NCBI GenBank assembly: GCA_947176375.1
Contig: CAMWQM010000008.1
Location: forward strand, 1 to 64,000
Source: an uncultured Helicobacteraceae bacterium
GTDB taxonomy: Bacteria; Campylobacterota; Campylobacteria; Campylobacterales; Helicobacteraceae
Length of the DNA: 64,000 bases
Direction of reading: 5' to 3'
A model generated the notes under the pieces. That model saw only the letters and a list, made by a program, of their open reading frames with translations. It made no database searches and had not been told where the DNA came from. Shown piece by piece: positions 58,626 through 64,000 of the stretch. A program made the position numbers and the translations under genes. Every line of letters starts with the position of its first letter. Within the stretch, counting starts at the first letter, position 1.

Positions 58626-59515
58626 AAATCGTATTTTTTGGAACACCACAATTTGCTAAAAATATTTTGCAAGATTTAACAAAAAAATTTGAGATTCTTG
58701 CCATAGTAACGCAAGAAGACAAGCCATTTGGCAGAAAAAAAGAGCTAAAAGCACCACCTTGCAAAGAATTCGCACTCACTCATAAGATTCCGCTTTTTCA
58801 GCCAAATAATATAAAAGAAATTGTGCCAGTTTTAGAGGATTTGAAACCAAATATTATTTTAGTTGTTGCCTATGGAAAGATTTTGCCAAAAGAAATAATT
58901 GAGCAATTTTACTGCATTAATATTCACGCTTCGATTCTACCAAAAAGTCGTGGTGCAAGCCCTATGCAAGATATGATTTTAAAGAGAGAAAAATTTATCG
59001 GCTTAAGTATTATAAAAATGGATAATTTGCTTGATAATGGTGATATTTTGGCTTTAAGATATATTAAAAATGATAATTTTGACATAGAAAAATTAAGTGA
59101 GATTTTATCCTATAATGCTTCAAAACTAATAATAAAAGTGCTTTCTTCTCTTTCAAATATCCTACCTTTAAGACAAATTAGCATAGATTCAAGCTATTGC
59201 ACTAAAATTGCTAGAAAAGACGGAGTTATTACTTTTAGTAATGCTTTAAAAATTTACACAAAATTTTTAGCCTATAAAACTTTTCCACAAATTTCGCTTC
59301 AAAATGGCACAAAACTTCTCGACATAAGCTTAAATGAAGCAGAATCTACAAATAAAAGTGGAGAGATTCTAGCAATCTTAAAAAATGGTGTGATTGTAGG
59401 CTGCCAAGAGGGAAGTATTTGTGTAAAAACCATTCAAGCAGTAGGGAAGAATAAGCTAGATTCCACCTCATATCTAAATGGCAAAAGACTAAAATTGGGT
59501 GATATTCTTAGCTAA
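58622..59515 (+). CDS. fmt: Methionyl-tRNA formyltransferase
   Basis: It formylates initiator Met-tRNA with 10-formyl-tetrahydrofolate. 297 residues: VFFGTPQFAKNIL, the catalytic INIHASILPKSRGASPMQ (Asn, His, Ser-Leu-Leu-Pro-like), LDNGDILAL, and a C-terminal OB-type domain. The start is TTG within the proB stop (TTGA). Confidence 0.96.
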   Translation: MKIVFFGTPQFAKNILQDLTKKFEILAIVTQEDKPFGRKKELKAPPCKEFALTHKIPLFQPNNIKEIVPVLEDLKPNIILVVAYGKILPKEIIEQFYCINIHASILPKSRGASPMQDMILKREKFIGLSIIKMDNLLDNGDILALRYIKNDNFDIEKLSEILSYNASKLIIKVLSSLSNILPLRQISIDSSYCTKIARKDGVITFSNALKIYTKFLAYKTFPQISLQNGTKLLDISLNEAESTNKSGEILAILKNGVIVGCQEGSICVKTIQAVGKNKLDSTSYLNGKRLKLGDILS

Positions 59516-60147
59516 TGGAAATTAAGACTTTTAAGATTCTGCCCTCTACGCAAGAATATCTAATATCAAAATTAAAAAATAAAGAGATACAAAGCGAAAC
59601 TTGCATTTTAACAGACATACAAAATAGTGGCATAGGCTCAAGGGGAAATAAATGGAATAAAGTTGAAAATGGGCTTTACTTTTCATTTTGCAAACAAAAA
59701 ATCTCATTACCAAATGATTTACAAATACAATCCATTTCAATATTTTTTGGTTTTATACTAAAAGAGAATCTAGCTAAACTCGGCTCTAGTGCGTGGCTAA
59801 AATATCCAAATGATTTATATATAGAAACTCAAAAAATAGGTGGGATTCTATGTAATGTAGTGGGTGATTTTGTGGTGTGCGGAATTGGCATAAATTTGGA
59901 TTCTAAATCTTTTGAAAGTTTGGAAAATGGGATTATCAAAGATAAGATTATTTTTTTGCAAAATTATTTTAATAGCATTTCAAACTACACTTGGAACAAT
60001 ATTTTTGGTCTATATAAAAATGAGTTTTACAAAAACTATGATTTTTCTTTTCATTATGAAAATCAAATTCTTTCTTTTAGAGATTCCATTTTATGCGAGG
60101 ATGGTGCTGTATTAATCAATAATAAAAAAATTTATAGCGCAAGGTAG
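59515..60147 (+). CDS. birA: Biotin-protein ligase, catalytic form
   Basis: It attaches biotin to the acyl-carrier subunit of biotin enzymes. 210 residues; it lacks the N-terminal DNA-binding domain, so it is not a repressor. Motifs STQEYLISKL, GIGSRGNKWNKVENG, KYPNDLYIETQKIGGILC and VCGIGINL. Its ATG overlaps the fmt stop (TAATG). The 259 bases after it contain no gene I can see. Confidence 0.93.
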   Translation: MEIKTFKILPSTQEYLISKLKNKEIQSETCILTDIQNSGIGSRGNKWNKVENGLYFSFCKQKISLPNDLQIQSISIFFGFILKENLAKLGSSAWLKYPNDLYIETQKIGGILCNVVGDFVVCGIGINLDSKSFESLENGIIKDKIIFLQNYFNSISNYTWNNIFGLYKNEFYKNYDFSFHYENQILSFRDSILCEDGAVLINNKKIYSAR

Positions 60148-60406
60148 CCATAACAATAAAGCAGCTAATACCAAAAATAAACAATCAATTTAACAAAACA
60201 AATCTAACTTAACCAATCTAAAATGCTTTTTAAAAAAACAAAAATATTTATTTTTCACATAATTTTGAAATATATTAAAAACATTAACTCTTAAAAAATT
60301 AAGTCTTAATTCTTTTAAATTTGCTTTATTTGTTCATCTAGTATTTTTGATTAATAAATTCATATTTATACAATGATCTAAAATCAAACTTATTAAATTT
60401 TATTTG

Positions 60407-62923
60407 CTAAAACCATAATTTATAGCTAAAAAATCCTCCATTATTTATACTTTTATCCCCAAAACTCCCCAAATAGCTTAAGTTAAACTCCATAGTCTCA
60501 TTTAGCACATAGCCAATTCCAAGCTTTGCATAGGCTAAATATGTATCACTAGCTACACTAAAAGCATAATTTTCTTGCGTCCCTAAACTATTTATCTTGT
60601 TATTATAAACACTAAGAGATGAAGTATTTTCTTTCATCACATTATATTTAGCACCAAATGCCGCATTCATAACTAAACCAAAATTAAATACTTTAACATA
60701 ACTAATTCCCAAATCCAAATAAAGCAAACTTGCAAATATATCATTATAATGCTCTATCTTTCCTATATCAATGGCACCACTTTTAAAGCCTATATAATTA
60801 CCTCCAAGTTCAATTCCAACGACCCCATAATCTATAAAATTAAAATCCTTTCCATAATATATGCTAGCAGAAAATCCTATATTGCTAGGCTTAATGCTAT
60901 TTACATTGCTAGTCATATCATTCATAAAATAAAAGAAATCTCCCCTAGCTTTAACATACATAGAATAAATAAAATCGATTTTATAGTGAATGCCAGCCAT
61001 TAAGCTCAATGTGTTTAAATCTATATAGGAGAGATTTTGCTTACCTTTCATATTTCCATAATTCAAGCCAAAATGAAGCCCCAAAGTGTGTATATTTGTT
61101 AGATTCGCATTAAATGCACTTACAAAGCCATAGTTTAGACCACTCATAGGAATATAAACTTCATCACTTAGTATGCTATGATTAACAAAAGGGCTAAATA
61201 TAAAATAAAAATCATCGTTAGATTCTGCTCTATTAGAATTTATATTAAAAGAAGCAGAATCTAATCTGCTATTTATCTTTGCATGTTTTGTGTTTGCATC
61301 AATAGAATTATTTATTCTACTTCTCCTTTGTCTTTCTTGCTGTCTATATTTCATCGTATCTGATAAATATGTGGATTCTAAAGTAGAATCTAGATAGATT
61401 GAAGTTAGAGGGCTAGATTTGGCAAAATTAGAATCTATCAAATTAGAATCTGGCTCTGTAAATTTTCTAGATTGAATGGATTTGGAGTGCAACACATGAG
61501 ACAATTCGTTAAATTCATTTAATTGTGTATTTTCAAAATCCATCATTGCAGAATCTGCATTACTATAATAAAATAGCTCATTTTCCCTAAAATTATGTGC
61601 TAGATAGTTGTTATATTGTGCTTGCAGTTTGCTTAAAATTTTTGTCTTTCTATTGATCTTTTTGCCAAATATTTCTGTATTACTAGAGGCTAATAGATGA
61701 TTTAAGTTCCTTATATTATCTATTGCTGTAATTCTAGGTGTGGTGCCTCTAGTATCTACTACTATTTTAAAATAATTCCCATCTCTTTGAAGCTGATAAA
61801 TTGAGCTTAATTTATAATCACTATCATAAGGGTCATTATATAACAAACCTAGATGATTAAACACATTATCAATATCACTATAATTTAATATCACTTTATT
61901 CAAAGCATAATTTTTATTTAACTCAACTTTTTCTTTAAGTTTTAGGAGAATTTTAGATTTGTTATCTAAATACAATTTAGCACCATCTGTTACTGCAATA
62001 TGAGTGTAGTCCATTCCATTTCCATTATTAGAGCTAGTTATGTCTCCATTAAAAGTAAAGTTATTAAAAGTATTTGAATCATTTTTAAATTGAAGATAGA
62101 AAGTTCCTAATGTTGCACTTAATTTATTCCCTTTAAATTGAACATTTGCAGAGGCATAATTATTAAATCTATTTATTACACAAGAAACACCTTTGCAATC
62201 TAGCGGTTGATAGTTAAAAGTATTTAAATTAGTTATTTCACCTATTGTTATTGTTCCTAAAACTTCACTTATATTAATTCCCATACCATCTGTATTAATT
62301 ATAGAACCTATATTAATATTATGATTATTATCAGTTTTTAACTTGAATTTTTCTTCATTTAAGTTAGCATTATTCATAATACTATATATCGTTAGGTTTC
62401 CATTATTTGCTTGTATTGTTAAATTATTAACTTGAGTAATGGTAATAGTGCCATAGCTGCCATATCCAGTTATGTTGCTAGTCATTGTGCAATCTCCATA
62501 ATTGCTGCCACTAGGGTTACTCTCACAACCAGCTCCATAGCCAACAACAAAATAAAATGATAAAACAAATGCTACTAAAATAAAATTATGTTTTTTATAA
62601 ACTTCTACTTTTAGGCAAGAAAATTGGGCTTGTTTTTTTATTTTAGATTCTAGCTTTATAGCAAAACAAAGCCCTAGATTAAAGTAAAGTTTCATCATTG
62701 CAAAACTTTGCATTTTTGCATTATGTAATAATTCTAAAATATATTTAGATTTATAAGATGCAAATTGAAAGATGTTATATTGTTTTAAGCAGAATATAAA
62801 AATTGAGAAGTTTAAATTGCTATTTTTTCTTTTCCAATTAGCGTATTGTTTAAACTTATCTTTATTGCTTCCCCCCCCCATTAAATCTCTAGCCTTTAGC
62901 ATATCTACATTTATCCCTATCAT
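60407..62923 (-). CDS. Autotransporter (VacA-like family) with a G9 tract
   Basis: Outer-membrane autotransporter of 838 residues, translated from ATG 62923 behind AAAAGGAAATATAA. The N-terminal extension (MIGINVDMLKARDLMGGGS) includes codons made by a nine-G run. A signal sequence follows at about 119-143 (KKHNFILVAFVLSFYFVVGYG). The passenger (about 150-400) is Asn-rich, beta-helix-like, with one cysteine pair (LDCKGVSCVI). A Ser/Arg-rich linker (QQERQRRSRINNSID) precedes a C-terminal barrel of about 270 residues ending in GGFFSYKLWF, with a terminal aromatic. The passenger is short for a VacA relative and shares no clear domain beyond the barrel and TRGTTPRITAID region. Confidence 0.8.
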   Translation of the reverse strand: MIGINVDMLKARDLMGGGSNKDKFKQYANWKRKNSNLNFSIFIFCLKQYNIFQFASYKSKYILELLHNAKMQSFAMMKLYFNLGLCFAIKLESKIKKQAQFSCLKVEVYKKHNFILVAFVLSFYFVVGYGAGCESNPSGSNYGDCTMTSNITGYGSYGTITITQVNNLTIQANNGNLTIYSIMNNANLNEEKFKLKTDNNHNINIGSIINTDGMGINISEVLGTITIGEITNLNTFNYQPLDCKGVSCVINRFNNYASANVQFKGNKLSATLGTFYLQFKNDSNTFNNFTFNGDITSSNNGNGMDYTHIAVTDGAKLYLDNKSKILLKLKEKVELNKNYALNKVILNYSDIDNVFNHLGLLYNDPYDSDYKLSSIYQLQRDGNYFKIVVDTRGTTPRITAIDNIRNLNHLLASSNTEIFGKKINRKTKILSKLQAQYNNYLAHNFRENELFYYSNADSAMMDFENTQLNEFNELSHVLHSKSIQSRKFTEPDSNLIDSNFAKSSPLTSIYLDSTLESTYLSDTMKYRQQERQRRSRINNSIDANTKHAKINSRLDSASFNINSNRAESNDDFYFIFSPFVNHSILSDEVYIPMSGLNYGFVSAFNANLTNIHTLGLHFGLNYGNMKGKQNLSYIDLNTLSLMAGIHYKIDFIYSMYVKARGDFFYFMNDMTSNVNSIKPSNIGFSASIYYGKDFNFIDYGVVGIELGGNYIGFKSGAIDIGKIEHYNDIFASLLYLDLGISYVKVFNFGLVMNAAFGAKYNVMKENTSSLSVYNNKINSLGTQENYAFSVASDTYLAYAKLGIGYVLNETMEFNLSYLGSFGDKSINNGGFFSYKLWF
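62871..62879 (-). repeat. G9 homopolymer in the autotransporter 5' end
   Basis: Nine C on the plus strand read as G9 in the coding strand, spanning the G of an ATG (codon 15) and the following Gly codons. At nine Gs the frame from the ribosome site runs into the signal sequence. Such tracts are known phase-variation switches in Helicobacter and Campylobacter. Confidence 0.85.
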
Positions 62924-63036
62924 TTATATTTCCTTTTTTTATTCCTAAATATTATGGTTTATTTTGGCAGCTTTAGCTTAAAAAACTATAAAATATTTAG
63001 CAATATACTTTTACTTTCTTTGATCCACAATAAAAA

Positions 63037-64000
63037 TTAGAATAAGAATCTCCCACCAATGCGTAAATCAAAGTAATTTGGCATTTTTAAATTATTTTTA
63101 ATATTTACTAGCTTTGTGCTTGTTTGCACAGAAATATCAAGAAAATGTAAAATATTCATACCAGCCGTAAATATCACGCCATAAGGATTTTTCCACATAT
63201 CGCCCATAATACCGAATCTAAAATCAAGCCAAGTAGCGTCAAATATCACACCACCACCAACCATTTGATTTTTCTTACCAATTTCTAAAGTATCATTTGG
63301 ATATAAATCAATATCAGCCAAAAATGTAAATCTCCATACCTCAAATCCTACTCCAGCTCTAAACTGCGGATTAAGCCTAAAGCTGCCATTCGAAGTTTTT
63401 ATTTTTGGTACATTTAAATTCTTTCCAACAACTCCCACAGAAAAACCCTCTATCGTATATAACATTCCTAAATCTACCCCAAAAGTGCTAGTTTGCTTCA
63501 TATTATCCACTAAATCAAAGTTAAAATTAAAATTATCAAAATTAAAAATTTGCGAAGCATTTAGCGATAATGCGTGAATATACTTCAAACTAACACCCAA
63601 ATGCAAATCTCCAGCAAATAGTGGAATAGTATGCCCATAACTAATAGGGACTTCGGCTAAAACCACGCTATTTGCTATTAGATTGTGTTGTGCGTCTGGT
63701 GATAGAATGGAATTATTTTTATATTGTTCCTCGGTGTATTGTTTGTCACCATTAGTATTGCCACCTAGGCTACCAAGATAACTAATAGTGATGGAATCTC
63801 CTTTTATTAAAGCTTCAAAAAATTTATCACCATTCTTCATAATAATATCTCTGCGATTCTTATCCAAACCTATATTAAAGTAACCATTTGCACTAGCCAA
63901 AAGCCCTATACCGATAGCACCTCTATCATCATTTCCGCCAATGTGAAAGACAAAGCCATTATTAGAACTAATTTTCATTCCATTTGAATTGATAGTATTG
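63037..64000 (-). CDS. TraF-like outer-membrane protein, N-terminus outside the window
   Basis: Open to the window end (321 codons seen), with residues N, T, I, N, S, N, G before the first internal Met, so the true start lies beyond. Beta-strand-rich with many Gly-aromatic turns, a VVGKNLNVPKIK segment and a C-terminus in YFDLRIGGRFLF, as in the TraF_2 (PF13729) family of barrel proteins related to conjugal-transfer TraF. In Campylobacterota these are chromosomal outer-membrane proteins without conjugation partners. It lies 113 bases upstream of the autotransporter on the same strand. Confidence 0.75.
   Translation of the reverse strand, partial: NTINSNGMKISSNNGFVFHIGGNDDRGAIGIGLLASANGYFNIGLDKNRRDIIMKNGDKFFEALIKGDSITISYLGSLGGNTNGDKQYTEEQYKNNSILSPDAQHNLIANSVVLAEVPISYGHTIPLFAGDLHLGVSLKYIHALSLNASQIFNFDNFNFNFDLVDNMKQTSTFGVDLGMLYTIEGFSVGVVGKNLNVPKIKTSNGSFRLNPQFRAGVGFEVWRFTFLADIDLYPNDTLEIGKKNQMVGGGVIFDATWLDFRFGIMGDMWKNPYGVIFTAGMNILHFLDISVQTSTKLVNIKNNLKMPNYFDLRIGGRFLF

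Noticed and set aside
1-64000. CRISPR arrays, tRNA or rRNA genes, complete insertion sequences, prophage
   Set aside because: I saw no regularly spaced repeats, no GGTTCGAATCC-type T-arm, no conserved rRNA words and no intact transposase or integrase.
63037-64000. Conjugation system inferred from the TraF-like protein
   Set aside because: No other transfer gene is present. TraF_2 barrel proteins are common chromosomal outer-membrane proteins in this phylum.

Overview
The window is a low-GC chromosomal segment whose gene content and order point to Helicobacter (Campylobacterota). Markers are a NADH-dehydrogenase-type complex I operon in which the usual NuoE and NuoF are replaced by two small unrelated proteins, followed by pflA (the H. 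pylori HP1260-HP1274 order); an acid-response arsR-arsS pair next to hemB (HP0166-HP0163 order); a flgS kinase; and a thioredoxin trxA/trxB locus. Histidine, leucine and proline biosynthesis genes (hisD, leuD, leuB, proB) suggest an enterohepatic or otherwise non-pylori Helicobacter, because H. pylori lacks several of these pathways. This placement is inference from memory of gene order; no search was run.

Layout. 1-5 kb: the tail of an unidentified gene with its terminator, then leftward genes for a small hypothetical protein, hisD, dps, flgS, a FlgJ-like rod protein and a DUF5718 protein. 5-15 kb: rightward genes for an OpgB-like membrane phosphotransferase, YraN, TrxA, a cysteine-free membrane-anchored thioredoxin-like protein, TrxB, DapB, PurF, a YhcC-type radical SAM protein, ThiE, an amino-acid ABC permease and ATPase, and a short-chain dehydrogenase. 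15.3-34 kb: nuoA to nuoN, then pflA, hypD, an isochorismatase-like hydrolase and a DUF3298-type lipoprotein, all closely spaced and likely largely co-transcribed. 34-38 kb: an unusually long convergent gap, a large secreted protein of unknown function and an ankyrin protein. 38.7-45.4 kb: mostly leftward genes (radical SAM, hemE, an ABC importer without a binding protein, mnmG), plus a small rightward DUF1090 gene. 45.5-56.6 kb: cdsA, dxr, rho, murI, a leftward coiled-coil membrane protein, leuD-leuB, two small conserved proteins, arsR-arsS, hemB and an aspartate aminotransferase. 56.6-57.8 kb: a gene-poor 1.2 kb with an apparent gene relic. 57.8-64 kb: proB-fmt-birA, then two leftward outer-membrane genes: an autotransporter whose reading frame crosses a nine-G tract, and a TraF-like barrel protein cut by the window end.

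Most of the window is housekeeping. The points that most deserve a second look are: (1) the cysteine-free thioredoxin-like membrane protein wedged between trxA and trxB; (2) pflA, whose signal peptide can only be translated from a non-canonical start (probably ATT) and carries a T9 tract; (3) the G9 contingency tract in the autotransporter; (4) the roughly 855-residue secreted protein; (5) a perfect Fur/PerR-like palindrome in the dps leader; and (6) heavy use of GATTC/GAATC, including in non-coding DNA. I found no CRISPR array, tRNA, rRNA, intact insertion sequence or prophage.
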